Below are positions 1 to 9,168 of a stretch of 64,000 nt of DNA, in pieces (the first letter of the stretch is position 1; each line of letters starts with the position of its first letter). A program made the position numbers and the translations under genes. This stretch comes from JBAYIE01 sp965279165. Its GTDB lineage: Bacteria; Bacteroidota; Bacteroidia; UKL13-3. The stretch is taken from positions 434,001 through 498,000 of the forward strand of contig OZ257140.1 in the NCBI GenBank assembly GCA_965279165.1, read 5' to 3'. A model generated the notes under the pieces. That model made no database searches. It was not told the DNA's origin and worked only from the letters and a program-made list of their open reading frames with translations.

Positions 1-111
1 TTCATTGTTTAAAGTTTACAATTGTGAAAAACAAAAGTGATTCAATAAACCTTACAATGACTTATATCTACCCGAGAAAAAATTGCATAATTAACACCTC
101 AATTATAAATA

Positions 112-753
112 CTAAGGAATATCCAAATATTTATGAACCTGCAACGAAATTTCCCATTGGGGATGTTGCTTTACATATTGGATGATGGATTGTGTAACTA
201 CATTTCGTTTATCCCATTCGGGTTGTAAAAATAATTTACATCCCGGTTTGGTATTTTTTGCCCATTTCTCAGCCCAGTCAAAATCACTTGCATTAAACAC
301 CACTACCTTCAATTCATCGGCTAAAGCAACCACTTCAGGTAATGGCGCCTTAAATTTTTTGGGCGAAACACATATCCAATCCCATTCCCCACTCATGGGC
401 CACGAACCGGAAGTTTCGATATTGGTTTGGATACCTGCCTCATGGATTGCTTTTGTTAAATGATCCAATGAGTGCATCAAAGGCTCACCACCGGTAATTA
501 CAGCCAGTTTTGCTCCGGCTTGAGTCATAAAACTTACAATCTCATCCACTTCCATTTTAGGATGTTTGTCCATATCCCAACTATCCTTCACATCACACCA
601 AACACAACCTACATCACAACCTCCCAAACGCACAAAATAGGCGGCTTTTCCACTATAATTTCCTTCACCCTGAATGGTGTAAAAATGTTCCATAACAGGC
701 AAGGAAGAAGGGAGAAGAGAGAAGTCAGAATCTGGTTGTTGATTTTTTAGCAT
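112..753 (-). CDS. queE: 7-carboxy-7-deazaguanine synthase QueE
   Basis: Radical SAM enzyme that converts 6-carboxytetrahydropterin to 7-carboxy-7-deazaguanine in queuosine (preQ0) synthesis, in the cytoplasm. Visible: the QueE opening FYTIQGEG (about residues 24-31), the shortened cluster motif CX3CX2C (C46, C50, C53) and TGGEP (87-91). The 213-aa length fits the family. The first ~18 residues are doubtful. They are encoded partly by the tail of a decayed upstream gene read in another frame and partly by a pyrimidine-rich heptad run, so ATG at 693 is an alternative start; the conserved LPV before MEHF argues for a start upstream of it. Monocistronic as far as can be seen. Family assignment is firm; only the start is uncertain. 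Confidence 0.95.
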   Translation of the reverse strand: MLKNQQPDSDFSLLPSSLPVMEHFYTIQGEGNYSGKAAYFVRLGGCDVGCVWCDVKDSWDMDKHPKMEVDEIVSFMTQAGAKLAVITGGEPLMHSLDHLTKAIHEAGIQTNIETSGSWPMSGEWDWICVSPKKFKAPLPEVVALADELKVVVFNASDFDWAEKWAKNTKPGCKLFLQPEWDKRNVVTQSIIQYVKQHPQWEISLQVHKYLDIP

Positions 754-979
754 TTTTCAATATTGCAACAAAAATAGCAGTTAATTCATTCGCTTCATTG
801 ATAATTTCTTCTATTTAATTGAATTGGATAAAATTACTTTTTATCAACATTTCTATCCAAAATAACGATTCATCCGCTTCTTCAAGAACTGCATTAATTT
901 TATATATAAAATCAGATTTCGATTTTGTTCTGCATGCAGCTCGATAATTTGCTGCCACAGATGTTGACGATCGAATGCG
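725..979 (-). pseudogene. Decayed four-helix-bundle (23S rRNA-IVP family) gene fragment
   Basis: On the minus strand the reading frame gives a recognisable four-helix-bundle/23S rRNA intervening-sequence protein segment: RIRSSTSVAANYRAA, then KSKSDFIYKINAVLEEADES, LFWIEMLIKSNF and a C-terminal helix EEIINEANELTAIF. The frame is closed by TAG just upstream (980-982), broken by an in-frame TAA after SNFIQFN, and ends at TGA (725-727). The N-terminal helix is missing. The 3' end overlaps the annotated start of queE in another frame. The family is assigned from the motif pattern alone; that it is a dead gene is seen directly from the stops. Confidence 0.75.
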
Positions 980-1130
980 CTATTTAATTAATATTTCTGA
1001 AACAAACCTCGTTCAGTTTGTCCTAATATTTTAATTTTATCAAGTGAAAAATCTTGCGTCCATGTTTTGAGGTCAAACGCTTTCAACGCCTTTGGTTATT
1101 CTTCAAAAAGTAAATCTCATTTGTAAAAGT
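980..1130. other. Gene-free spacer with an unidentified short frame remnant
   Basis: Together with the pseudogene this forms the ~470-bp gap between queE and folD. On the minus strand about 1000-1090 reads a short open stretch (…DFSLDKIKILGQTERGLFQKY then stop) that looks protein-like but matches no family I recognise. It may be the C-terminal tail of a lost gene. No promoter or RNA structure is evident. Confidence 0.3.
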
Positions 1131-1231
1131 TACCCCTACTCCCTCACCCCTTATCACTTACCCCTCATCCCTCATCCCTAACCACTTACCCCTCACCCCT
1201 TATCCCTTACCCCTCATCCCTTATCCCTTCT
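1131..1231. repeat. Heptad quasi-repeat array at the folD stop codon
   Basis: About 14 imperfect heptamers such as CCCCTCA, TCCCTTA and TCACTTA on the plus strand. Read on the folD coding strand they are GGATAAG / GGATGAG / GGGTAAG words. The folD stop TAA lies inside the first word, so the array starts at the stop codon and provides it. Confidence 0.85.
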
Positions 1232-2087
1232 TACTTCCCCTAAGCGTATTCAACAACAAACCAACCCTGGTCATTGGACCAACACCACCGGGAACCGGAG
1301 TAATCCAACTGCATTTGGGTGCTACTTCTTCGTAAAGTACATCACCCTTAAGACGGAAACCATTTTTCGCAGTCGGGTCATCGGTGCGGGTTATTCCTAC
1401 ATCGATTACAACAGCTCCTTCTTTAACCATATGTGGTTTTACATAATCCGGAATGCCAATAGCCGCAATAATGATATCGGCTTTTTGCATGTGTTGTTCA
1501 ATATTTTTTGTTTTGCTGTGACAAACCGTAACAGTGCAGTTTTTTTGCAGCATGAGTGCACTCATAGGTTTCCCAACGATATCACTTCTTCCAATAACCA
1601 CGCATTGTTTACCCGACGTTTCAATTCCATAATGTTCGATGAGTTTAATTACTCCCATCGGTGTTGCAGGTAAAAAACATGGCAGTCCTTTAAACATTAA
1701 TCCCACATTCATGGGATGAAAACCATCTACATCCTTTCGCCAATCGATTGCCTGGGTAACGGTATTTGTATTGATATGTTTGGGTAGGGGCAATTGTACA
1801 ATCAACCCATCAATATCCGGATTTTGGTTTATTTTTTCTATTTCAACAAGCAACTCCCCTTCCGAAATACTTTCATCCAATCTCAAAACCGTTGAATCAA
1901 ATCCAACTTCCATGCAATCCTTTTCCTTGGCATTAACATAGGTTTTACTTGCACCATCACTACCTACCAAAATAGCGGCAAGATGCGGCACCTTTTTCCC
2001 GGCTGCAATTAACTCATCTACCTCTGCTTTAATCTGTGAACGGATATGTTTGGAAACTTCGTTTCCGTTTAAAATTTGTACTGGCAT
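1221..2087 (-). CDS. folD: Bifunctional methylenetetrahydrofolate dehydrogenase/cyclohydrolase FolD
   Basis: Interconverts 5,10-methylene-, methenyl- and 10-formyl-tetrahydrofolate with NADP, supplying one-carbon units for purines and initiator tRNA. The 288-aa protein carries the catalytic pair Y50/K54 in YVNAKEKDC, QLPLPKHIN near residue 100, and the late signature PVPGGVGPMT (264-273), all typical of FolD. ATG at 2087 is 3 nt downstream of the DUF1569 stop, so the two are probably cotranscribed. The C-terminus SKKG and the stop codon run straight into the heptad array, so the last few residues may be array-derived. Confidence 0.97.
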   Translation of the reverse strand: MPVQILNGNEVSKHIRSQIKAEVDELIAAGKKVPHLAAILVGSDGASKTYVNAKEKDCMEVGFDSTVLRLDESISEGELLVEIEKINQNPDIDGLIVQLPLPKHINTNTVTQAIDWRKDVDGFHPMNVGLMFKGLPCFLPATPMGVIKLIEHYGIETSGKQCVVIGRSDIVGKPMSALMLQKNCTVTVCHSKTKNIEQHMQKADIIIAAIGIPDYVKPHMVKEGAVVIDVGITRTDDPTAKNGFRLKGDVLYEEVAPKCSWITPVPGGVGPMTRVGLLLNTLRGSKKG

Positions 2088-2090
2088 AAT

Positions 2091-2540
2091 TTATACTCCA
2101 AATTGTCTTAAATGGTGATCGATATGTTTATATTGTCCTAGCCCATGTTGTTCGGGTGTAAGTTTACCAAAAAACGGACTCGGATGTGTGGTGGCATTTT
2201 CAGGACCGCCCTTAGAAAAAGTATGCACCAATAATGTAAGTCGTAATTTTGTTTTTTCAAAATCCGGTGTTCCTATTACCTTAAATACTTCTGCTGTTCG
2301 GGTATTTTTTCCCCAAAGGGTATCGTTGTAATACATGGATTTAAATAAAGGTCCTAAAATTAAACCAATAAACATGCGGGGTTCCTTGGTTTTACCGGTG
2401 GCATAATCGAGAGCACGAGCGCAATGCTCCATCATTTGCGACACATTCATTTGACCCCATAAGGCTTTTGTATCAGGATTTAACTTTTCAATCCTATTCG
2501 ATACTTCCACCAGTATTCCTTTATCGTATAAACTTTTCAT
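2091..2540 (-). CDS. DUF1569 family protein
   Basis: A 149-aa protein of the DUF1569 family, which is related to DinB-like four-helix bundles; function unknown. Diagnostic features are LWGQMNVSQMMEHC near the N-terminus, FGKLTPEQHG near residue 125 and the terminal YKHIDHHLRQFGV. The conserved histidines suggest a metal site, by analogy with DinB-fold proteins. The frame stays open to a TTG at 2576, but ATG at 2540 gives the normal N-terminus (MKSLYDKG), so I chose it. It lies 3 nt upstream of folD on the same strand. Confidence 0.85.
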   Translation of the reverse strand: MKSLYDKGILVEVSNRIEKLNPDTKALWGQMNVSQMMEHCARALDYATGKTKEPRMFIGLILGPLFKSMYYNDTLWGKNTRTAEVFKVIGTPDFEKTKLRLTLLVHTFSKGGPENATTHPSPFFGKLTPEQHGLGQYKHIDHHLRQFGV

Positions 2541-2600
2541 TATTGCTGCCGCAAAATACACGGATTTTTGATTCAAAAAAGTAATTTAGGTCAGGAACGG

Positions 2601-2706
2601 AGATGAGTGTTTTAGTGCTGGGTGTTTTAGTACTTAGTGTTTTAGTATAATGTGTTGAGGTGTTGCCCACCTTCGCTAAAGCTACGGTGGACGAGTGTTG
2701 AGGTGT
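2601..2706. repeat. 15-mer/8-mer quasi-repeats with a small palindrome
   Basis: Repeats of GTGTTTTAGTGCTGG type followed by GTGTTGAG words. Embedded at 2667-2690 is an inverted repeat with CCACC/GGTGG arms around TTCGCTAAAGCTAC, a small palindrome of the dispersed kind. The stretch lies in the gap between the metallophosphoesterase stop and the DUF1569 start. Confidence 0.75.
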
Positions 2707-2717
2707 TGAAGTTACTC

Positions 2718-2812
2718 TCCCAAACTCATAACTTATATCTCATATCTTATATCTCATATCTTATAACTCATATCTTATAACTTATATCTCATAACTTATA
2801 TCTCATAATTCA
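2718..2812. repeat. Heptad array at the metallophosphoesterase stop codon
   Basis: About 12 heptamers alternating CTTATAT, CTCATAT, CTTATAA and CTCATAA. On the minus strand (coding strand of the upstream gene) they read GATATAA / GATATGA. The array begins at the stop codon of the metallophosphoesterase. Confidence 0.85.
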
Positions 2813-4096
2813 TCCCTCTTTCCTCAACTCAAACACCGTTATCTCCGGCAAAATCCCTACCCTACCAGGGTATCCCAAAAATCCATAACCGCGATTAACG
2901 TAAAGTTGCTGATCCCCTTGCCGGTATAAACCGGCCCAATGCGGGTAAATATATTGCGATGGACTCCATTTAAAAAAAGTATTCTCCACACCAAATTGAA
3001 AGCCATGGGTATGTCCGCTAAAGGTGGCATTAATATTTTTATAGTTTATATCCTTTGAAACGATACTATCAAAATGAGAAGGATCGTGCGATAACAAAAG
3101 TTGTACAGGAACATCAGGCATCCCGATTCTTGCCTTATCAATATTTCCGAATTTCTGAAATCGTCCGCGATCCCCCCAATTTTCAACACCAACCAAACCA
3201 ATTTGTTGTCCGGATTTTTCTAAAATAACATGGGTATTTCGCATCAGATTCCATCCCATATCTTTATGAACAGTTACCAAATCCTCCAGGTTTTTTAATT
3301 TGGCTTCGGCAGAATCCCAGCTGATATAATCGCCATAATCATGGTTACCCAAAATACTGTAAACACCCATTGGAGCCTTTATCTCAGCAAAATGATCCAT
3401 CAATTCATATGCTTCCGAAGTTTCGTTGTTTACAAAATCACCGGTAAAAAAAATCACATCAGCCTTTTGAGCAAGCGCCAATTGAATGCCTTTATGAACC
3501 GAATCTTTATCAAACAAACTTCCAGTATGAATATCGGATAACTGCAATACTTTTAACCCTTCGAAGGCAGATGGAAGGTTTTTTAAATACAACGGCACGT
3601 TGCGAACCTGGTAATCATAAGCACCTTTAAAAATTCCTTTGCTTAACATTACCATTGGGATTGCACCGGCAACAGCAGCAGTTTGGGAAATAAATTTAGA
3701 CCTACTGATTTTGGATTCACTAACAGGTACTCCTTCCTTTTTCACATTAGCCACCAACAAAGTTTTTAAACGGATAAATATCCAGCGAAATAAACGAATG
3801 GTATCTTCCACCAAAAGAAAAATACATACCAGCAATTTTGGCAAGTAAATAACAAATATGACGGCCAATAAATAATATCGGAAGACCACATTTTTCTCCA
3901 AACTAACAAATAAGTTTAAAGACAAAAATAAACTGAGGGTGATAACAGTGAAAGTAAAGAAGAACCTTTTGGTCCAAACCTGAATCACATCACTCTTATC
4001 TCTGATTAATGTTTTCACTGCCTGCCACGAGTAAAGGTCAACCAATAGGATAAAAGCAACAAAAGATAATACAAGCCACACTTTGAATTCGGTCAT
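2810..4096 (-). CDS. Membrane-anchored calcineurin-like metallophosphoesterase
   Basis: A 428-aa protein with three N-terminal hydrophobic segments (about residues 5-20, 45-65 and 73-97), a linker, then a calcineurin-like phosphoesterase domain. The dimetal motifs are complete: SDIH (187-190), GD (219-220), GNHD (250-253), LSHDP and a late GHTHG. The substrate cannot be told; relatives hydrolyse lipid-linked or nucleotide phosphates such as UDP-2,3-diacylglucosamine, and the membrane anchor would suit an envelope substrate. Starts 44 bp from ispE and is divergent from it. The catalytic domain probably sits at the membrane surface; which side is not clear from sequence. Confidence 0.88.
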   Translation of the reverse strand: MTEFKVWLVLSFVAFILLVDLYSWQAVKTLIRDKSDVIQVWTKRFFFTFTVITLSLFLSLNLFVSLEKNVVFRYYLLAVIFVIYLPKLLVCIFLLVEDTIRLFRWIFIRLKTLLVANVKKEGVPVSESKISRSKFISQTAAVAGAIPMVMLSKGIFKGAYDYQVRNVPLYLKNLPSAFEGLKVLQLSDIHTGSLFDKDSVHKGIQLALAQKADVIFFTGDFVNNETSEAYELMDHFAEIKAPMGVYSILGNHDYGDYISWDSAEAKLKNLEDLVTVHKDMGWNLMRNTHVILEKSGQQIGLVGVENWGDRGRFQKFGNIDKARIGMPDVPVQLLLSHDPSHFDSIVSKDINYKNINATFSGHTHGFQFGVENTFFKWSPSQYIYPHWAGLYRQGDQQLYVNRGYGFLGYPGRVGILPEITVFELRKEG

Positions 4097-4140
4097 CTGT
4101 TAAATATTTAGTAAGATTGAACCACAATAATAAACATTAA

Positions 4141-4971
4141 ATGATTGCCTTTCCGAAAGCAAAAATCAATTTAGGTCTGCATGTTATAAATAAACGCGAA
4201 GATGGTTTTCATAACCTTGAAACCACTTTTTTGGCGGTAAACCTATGCGATATGCTGGAGGTAATTGAACAAAAGGAAAAGGTAAACGATAAGATAACGA
4301 TTGCTTATGGAGGAATTCCGGTACCAAGCAATGCAACGGATAATCTGGTAGTACAGGCATATAAATTATTGGACAAAAAATTTAGCCTTCCTCCCGTGCA
4401 ATGTTTTTTATACAAAAAAATACCAATGGGCGCCGGCTTGGGTGGCGGCTCGAGCGATGCTGCAAGCACCTTAAATTTGCTCAATACCAAATTTAAATTA
4501 GGAATAAATACCGCAGAATTACGCAATTATGCTGCACAACTTGGAAGCGATTGTGCATTTTTTATCGATAACAAGCCGGCTTACGTATTTGGCCGCGGAC
4601 ATGAACTCGAACCTATTCCATTAAACTTAAGTGGCTATTATTTGGTTTTAATATGCCCGCCAATTCATTCCTCAACAGCCCTTGCCTATCAACATGTTTT
4701 GAAAAGAGAAAAACTGGAACCACAAAACTCTGTAAAAATCATTCTCACCCAACCGATTGAAACATGGAAAGAAAAATTAAAGAATGATTTTGAACCTTCG
4801 GTATTCAACCAATTTCCTGAACTGTTAACCATTAAAAACGAATTATATCAATCAGGTGCTCTATATGCATCCATGAGTGGTAGCGGATCCAGTATTTTTG
4901 GAATATTTAAATCAAAACCATTGTTAAATCCTTCCTTAAACGATTGGATAACCTATTCAGATTATTTGTAA
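4141..4971 (+). CDS. ispE: 4-diphosphocytidyl-2-C-methyl-D-erythritol kinase IspE
   Basis: GHMP-family kinase phosphorylating CDP-methylerythritol in the MEP isoprenoid pathway, so this organism makes isoprenoids by MEP. Seen: K8 in FPKAKINLGL, the glycine-rich ATP loop PMGAGLGGGSSDAA (95-107) and D137 in LGSDCAFF, which fits the catalytic aspartate. The length of 276 aa is normal. ATG at 4141 follows an AT-rich divergent spacer shared with the metallophosphoesterase. No linked MEP genes nearby. Confidence 0.95.
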   Translation: MIAFPKAKINLGLHVINKREDGFHNLETTFLAVNLCDMLEVIEQKEKVNDKITIAYGGIPVPSNATDNLVVQAYKLLDKKFSLPPVQCFLYKKIPMGAGLGGGSSDAASTLNLLNTKFKLGINTAELRNYAAQLGSDCAFFIDNKPAYVFGRGHELEPIPLNLSGYYLVLICPPIHSSTALAYQHVLKREKLEPQNSVKIILTQPIETWKEKLKNDFEPSVFNQFPELLTIKNELYQSGALYASMSGSGSSIFGIFKSKPLLNPSLNDWITYSDYL

Positions 4972-5078
4972 GTAATAAATTACAGCGTAGGCTTTGGGTA
5001 GGACCTAATCCTCCGGTTACAACATGTATATTTTATTATTTACCCAATAGGGTATGTCGTATTGTTCGTTTTCTTTCC
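4972..5078. other. Gene-free spacer after ispE
   Basis: First part of the ~450-bp gap between the convergent genes ispE and valS. It holds no convincing coding sequence. The small frames that cross the gap belong to the structured element that follows. Confidence 0.4.
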
Positions 5079-5250
5079 TTTGGGCGTTCCCCCGCTTGCC
5101 AAAAACTACGTTGCCTTTATCGGGATTATTCTTTTAAAGGTTATTTTCCATAGGCAACTTGTTTTTGTGCTGCGGGGGTCGGTCATCGCGGCTCGCTTTC
5201 CCAGGAGTACCTGGAAAGAGCTCAAACAAACCGCTCTGTCCCTAACGCAG
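5079..5250 (+). repeat. Structured element with GCGTT...AACGC ends, copy A
   Basis: Begins TTTGGGCGTT and ends TCCCTAACGC; GCGTT (5084-5088) can pair with AACGC (5244-5248). Inside: a first stem CCCCCGC (5089-5095) with GCGGGGG (5172-5178), extended by CAAAAACTACGTTGCC (5100-5115) with GGCAACTTGTTTTTG (5153-5167); a conserved GTCGG (5178-5182); and a second hairpin CTTTCCCAGG (5196-5205) with CCTGGAAAG (5210-5218). The same plan with different stem sequences occurs at 37031-37179. Could be a dispersed non-coding RNA or a small mobile element. Strand is assigned only by the shared orientation of the two copies. Confidence 0.65.
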
Positions 5251-5423
5251 GAGTCTCCTTTAAAAAAATTTATAAATTTTAAATTCGAATTTGTAATACC
5301 AATGGACTCGTTCTTATTATAAAACCAAAAATGAAAACCCATGTTCGGGTTCCATTTATTTTATACAATACCAACGTATTTAAGTGAAGAAGAACTATAT
5401 ACCTAATTCTATTACCCTATTCC

Positions 5424-8111
5424 TTACAGTTTTAACAAACTTTCTCTTAACACATTTATCTTGGCATCTGCATCTGCTCTCTTCTGGCGTTCTTTTTCTA
5501 CTAACTCCGGCTTCGCGTTTGCTACAAATTTCTCATTCGAAAGTTTTGCATCTACGGATTTTAAGAATCCATGCAGGTATGCTATTTCTTTTTCAATTTT
5601 CTCCTTTTCCTCTGCTGCATCTACTTGTAAGGTTAGGTATACAAATAACTCATCGGTATTTACCGGCAACAATTGGGTGCCTTCAGGTTGAATGGTTACA
5701 AAATCAATCTTAGAAATATTTGCCAATTTCTTTATTAAAAACAAATGGGGTTCATATAGATCCTGATGCAATGTTTTAATAGCAATTGCAAAGTTTTCCT
5801 TTGGACTAATTCCCTTGCTGTTTCTTAAATTTCTAATCTGTGTAATCGATTCGAAAACCCTGCTCATATCCGGTTCTTCAACCAATATCAATTCCGGATA
5901 CGATGCCACACAAATCGAATCTCCGTTCTTTCTTGGTGCAAGTTGTTGCCAGATTTCTTCGGTAATAAATGGCATGAACGGATGCAATACCTTCATTAAA
6001 TTTTCGAACAGTACAATCGTTTTGGCATAGGTACTTTCATTCATTGGTTTCCCAAATTCGGGCTTAATCATTTCGAGGTACCACGAACAAAAATCATCCC
6101 AGATTAGTTTGTAAATACCCATGAGTGCTTCACTCAATTTATAGCCGGTATACTTATTTTCTATTTCTGCTAAACAAGCATTAAATCTGGCTTCAAACCA
6201 ATTAATCGAATTTCTATTGTTTGCAAGAATCATCACATCAAACTCCGAATCCGGTTTTACCTCCCATCCTTTAAGCAAACGAAAAGCATTCCATAATTTA
6301 TTTCCGAAATTTCTGCCCTGCTCTACTTGTGATTCATCAAATAAAATATCATTACCGGCAGGCGAGCATAACAACATTCCCATGCGCACCCCATCTGCTC
6401 CGTATTGTCCGATTAAATCCAAAGGATCCGGTGAATTACCCAATGATTTACTCATTTTACGTCGTTGTTTATCCCTTACAATTCCGGTATAATACACATT
6501 GCTGAAAGGTTTCTTACCCATCCATTCGTATCCCGACATAATCATTCTTGCTACCCAGAAAAACATGATTTCGGGTGCAGTTACCAAGTCGTTGGTCGGA
6601 TAATAATATTTGATATCCGCATTGTTTTTTTCTTTAAATCCATCGAAAACACTAATTGGCCATAGCCACGACGAAAACCATGTATCCAGCACATCTTCAT
6701 CCTGACGAAGCACACCAATTTCCAATTGCTGATTTCGAATTTCAAATTTGGCTATTGCATCCGGCTCGGTCTTCGCCACAACAAAACTACCATCCGGTGC
6801 ATACCAAGCGGGTATCCGTTGACCCCACCATAATTGCCTGCTAATACACCAATCCTTAATATTTTCTATCCAATGTTTATAGGTATTTTTCATGTTGGCC
6901 GGATGAAATCTAATTTCATCATCCATCACAGCTGTTAACACTTCCGGATTTTTGGCTAGAAATTTTTTCATATCAACCCACCATTGCAAAGTAAGGCGGG
7001 GCTCAATTACTGCACCGGTTCGTTCGCTTGTACCAACTTGATTTTTGTATTCATCTACTTTTAAAATATGACCTGCTTCTTCTAATGCCACCACAATTTC
7101 CCTGCGAACAGCAAAACGATCTTTCCCAATAAATCTTGCATCTACAGCCTGTTCATTTAAAAATCCTTCTTCCGTTAAAATATCGACAACTTCCAATCCG
7201 TGCTTTTTTCCAAGATCATAATCATTTCTATCGTGTGCCGGCGTAACTTTCAAACAGCCGGTTCCAAAATCAATGGCTACATATTCATCCGCTATAATGG
7301 CTATTTCGCGGTTAATAAAAGGAACCGATACTTTTTTACCTACTAAATGTTTGAATCGTTCATCGTTTGGATTGACACAAATTGCAGTATCTGCTAAAAT
7401 TGTTTCCGGCCTTGTGGTGGCTATTATCACATGATTTGAGTTTCCGGTGATATCGCCTTCACTATTCCGCGTTTCATAACTTTCATTTCCGGTAAAGAAA
7501 TACCGGATATAATATAATTTGCTGTTTACTTCTTTAAAGATTACTTCTTCATCACTTAAGGCAGTTTTACCCTGCGGATCCCAATTAACCATGCGCAATT
7601 CGCGGTAAATCAAACCTTTTTCAAACAAATCAATAAAAACATCGGTTACCGCTTCACTCATACTTTCTTCCATGGTAAATCGGGTTCTATCCCAATCACA
7701 ACTGGCACCAAGTTTTTCCAGTTGTTTCAAAATTATTCCACCATATTTCTCTTTCCATTCCCAAGCATATTGCAAAAATTCTTCTCTGCTTAAATCCGAT
7801 TTTTTAATTCCTTTTTCACGCAACATTTGCACCACCTTGGCCTCGGTAGCAATGCTGGCATGATCGGTACCCGGAACCCAGCAGGCATTCTTACCTTGCA
7901 TACGCGCCCGGCGAATTAACACATCCTGTATGGTATTGTTAAGCATATGTCCCATATGCAATACTCCAGTTACATTTGGAGGAGGAATTACTATGGTAAA
8001 CGGTTCTCTTTGATCCGGTGTGCTTTTAAATAGTTTATTTTCTATCCAATACTGGTACCACTTGTCTTCAAATGATTTTGGTTCGTATGTTTTTGCTAAT
8101 TCGTTGCTCAT
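5424..8111 (-). CDS. valS: Valine--tRNA ligase
   Basis: Class I aminoacyl-tRNA synthetase that charges tRNA-Val and edits Thr-tRNA-Val. The 895-aa protein shows PPPNVTG followed by the HIGH-type HMGH (52-55), the CP1 editing domain in the middle third, KMSKS (552-556), an anticodon-binding domain, and a C-terminal coiled-coil arm rich in E/K (about 815-895). Length and domain order are those of bacterial ValRS. Faces ispE across a repeat-bearing spacer; the ~240-bp region upstream, towards punA, shows no leader or T-box features. Confidence 0.98.
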   Translation of the reverse strand: MSNELAKTYEPKSFEDKWYQYWIENKLFKSTPDQREPFTIVIPPPNVTGVLHMGHMLNNTIQDVLIRRARMQGKNACWVPGTDHASIATEAKVVQMLREKGIKKSDLSREEFLQYAWEWKEKYGGIILKQLEKLGASCDWDRTRFTMEESMSEAVTDVFIDLFEKGLIYRELRMVNWDPQGKTALSDEEVIFKEVNSKLYYIRYFFTGNESYETRNSEGDITGNSNHVIIATTRPETILADTAICVNPNDERFKHLVGKKVSVPFINREIAIIADEYVAIDFGTGCLKVTPAHDRNDYDLGKKHGLEVVDILTEEGFLNEQAVDARFIGKDRFAVRREIVVALEEAGHILKVDEYKNQVGTSERTGAVIEPRLTLQWWVDMKKFLAKNPEVLTAVMDDEIRFHPANMKNTYKHWIENIKDWCISRQLWWGQRIPAWYAPDGSFVVAKTEPDAIAKFEIRNQQLEIGVLRQDEDVLDTWFSSWLWPISVFDGFKEKNNADIKYYYPTNDLVTAPEIMFFWVARMIMSGYEWMGKKPFSNVYYTGIVRDKQRRKMSKSLGNSPDPLDLIGQYGADGVRMGMLLCSPAGNDILFDESQVEQGRNFGNKLWNAFRLLKGWEVKPDSEFDVMILANNRNSINWFEARFNACLAEIENKYTGYKLSEALMGIYKLIWDDFCSWYLEMIKPEFGKPMNESTYAKTIVLFENLMKVLHPFMPFITEEIWQQLAPRKNGDSICVASYPELILVEEPDMSRVFESITQIRNLRNSKGISPKENFAIAIKTLHQDLYEPHLFLIKKLANISKIDFVTIQPEGTQLLPVNTDELFVYLTLQVDAAEEKEKIEKEIAYLHGFLKSVDAKLSNEKFVANAKPELVEKERQKRADADAKINVLRESLLKL

Positions 8112-8347
8112 GTATTATATCCGCTGCAGTTTCAAAAAAATGCATTTCTTTTAAGGCGGTGAAGATAATAAGAATACCACTTTAGCCCAAAAAGTATAAG
8201 CTGCTTAATTTTAAAAGTTTTTCCGCTATGCAGAGGTTTCAAATATAACCCGGTTCATGCAATTGATATTCTATAACGACACAAAACTCCTTCAATTCCT
8301 GATATATATCCTCGATTTGATAAAAAGATTTAGCGAAATTTGATAGC

Positions 8348-9163
8348 ATGTTACAGCAAATAAAAGAAGCAACGGAATACCTCAAAACTTTTAACCTTCA
8401 AAATGCTGAGATTGGTATTATTCTAGGGTCTGGACTAGGTAATTTCGCTTCTGCGTTGGAGGAAAGTATTTCCGTTTCCTATTCGAACATTCCACACTTT
8501 CCACAGTCTACCGTAATTGGTCATGCCGGAAAATTAACCTTTGGCACCCTACAAGGTAAAAAAACACTGGTAATGCAAGGTAGATTTCATTATTATGAAG
8601 GATATAGCATGCAACAAATTGTTTTTCCGATTAGGGTAATGAAACAATTGGGAATAAAATATTTGATAGTAACCAATGCAGCAGGCTGCTTAAATCTAAA
8701 CTGGAATCTGGGTGATTTAATGTTAGTGGAAGACCATATCAACCTCATGGGTGGTAATCCATTAATTGGCAAGAATGAAGATGAACTTGGTCCGCGATTT
8801 CCTGAAATGGGAATTCCATACGATACAGTTTTGCAGGAGCTAATGATAACTGTGGCAAAGGAAAAAGAAATTGAAATACGTAAAGGAGTGTATGCAGCAG
8901 TTACCGGACCTTCTTATGAAACCAGGGCCGAATACCGATACCTGAAAACGATTGGCGCTGATGTGGTTGGCATGAGTACTGTACCCGAAATCATTGCTGC
9001 CCGGCATATGAATATCCAATGTCTGGCAATTTCTGTACTAACCGATATGTGCGACCCGGATACGTATCGCAAGGTTACTCACGAAAAAGTAATTGAAATT
9101 GCCAACCAGGCTGAAAATAAATTAAGCAGTTTATTGGTAACCTTTATCCAACAATTACCTTAA
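8348..9163 (+). CDS. punA: Purine-nucleoside phosphorylase (trimeric PNP type)
   Basis: Phosphorolysis of inosine/guanosine to base plus ribose-1-phosphate in purine salvage. The 271-aa length fits the trimeric class. Motifs: phosphate-binding GSGLG (27-31), GRFHYYEGY, TNAAG, and GPSYETRAEYR starting at G187, followed by VVGMSTVPE, which forms the base and ribose pocket. ATG at 8348 is the first good start after a ~240-bp non-coding gap. The gene ends 6 bp before a hairpin it shares with the convergent rplS operon. Confidence 0.96.
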   Translation: MLQQIKEATEYLKTFNLQNAEIGIILGSGLGNFASALEESISVSYSNIPHFPQSTVIGHAGKLTFGTLQGKKTLVMQGRFHYYEGYSMQQIVFPIRVMKQLGIKYLIVTNAAGCLNLNWNLGDLMLVEDHINLMGGNPLIGKNEDELGPRFPEMGIPYDTVLQELMITVAKEKEIEIRKGVYAAVTGPSYETRAEYRYLKTIGADVVGMSTVPEIIAARHMNIQCLAISVLTDMCDPDTYRKVTHEKVIEIANQAENKLSSLLVTFIQQLP

Positions 9164-9168
9164 AATAA

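Noticed and set aside
1..111. Possible feature at the window start
   Set aside because: AT-rich sequence downstream of queE; no clear hairpin or coding frame.
5062..5342. Small frames on both strands after ispE
   Set aside because: They cover the stem-loops of structured element A and have no homology-like features.
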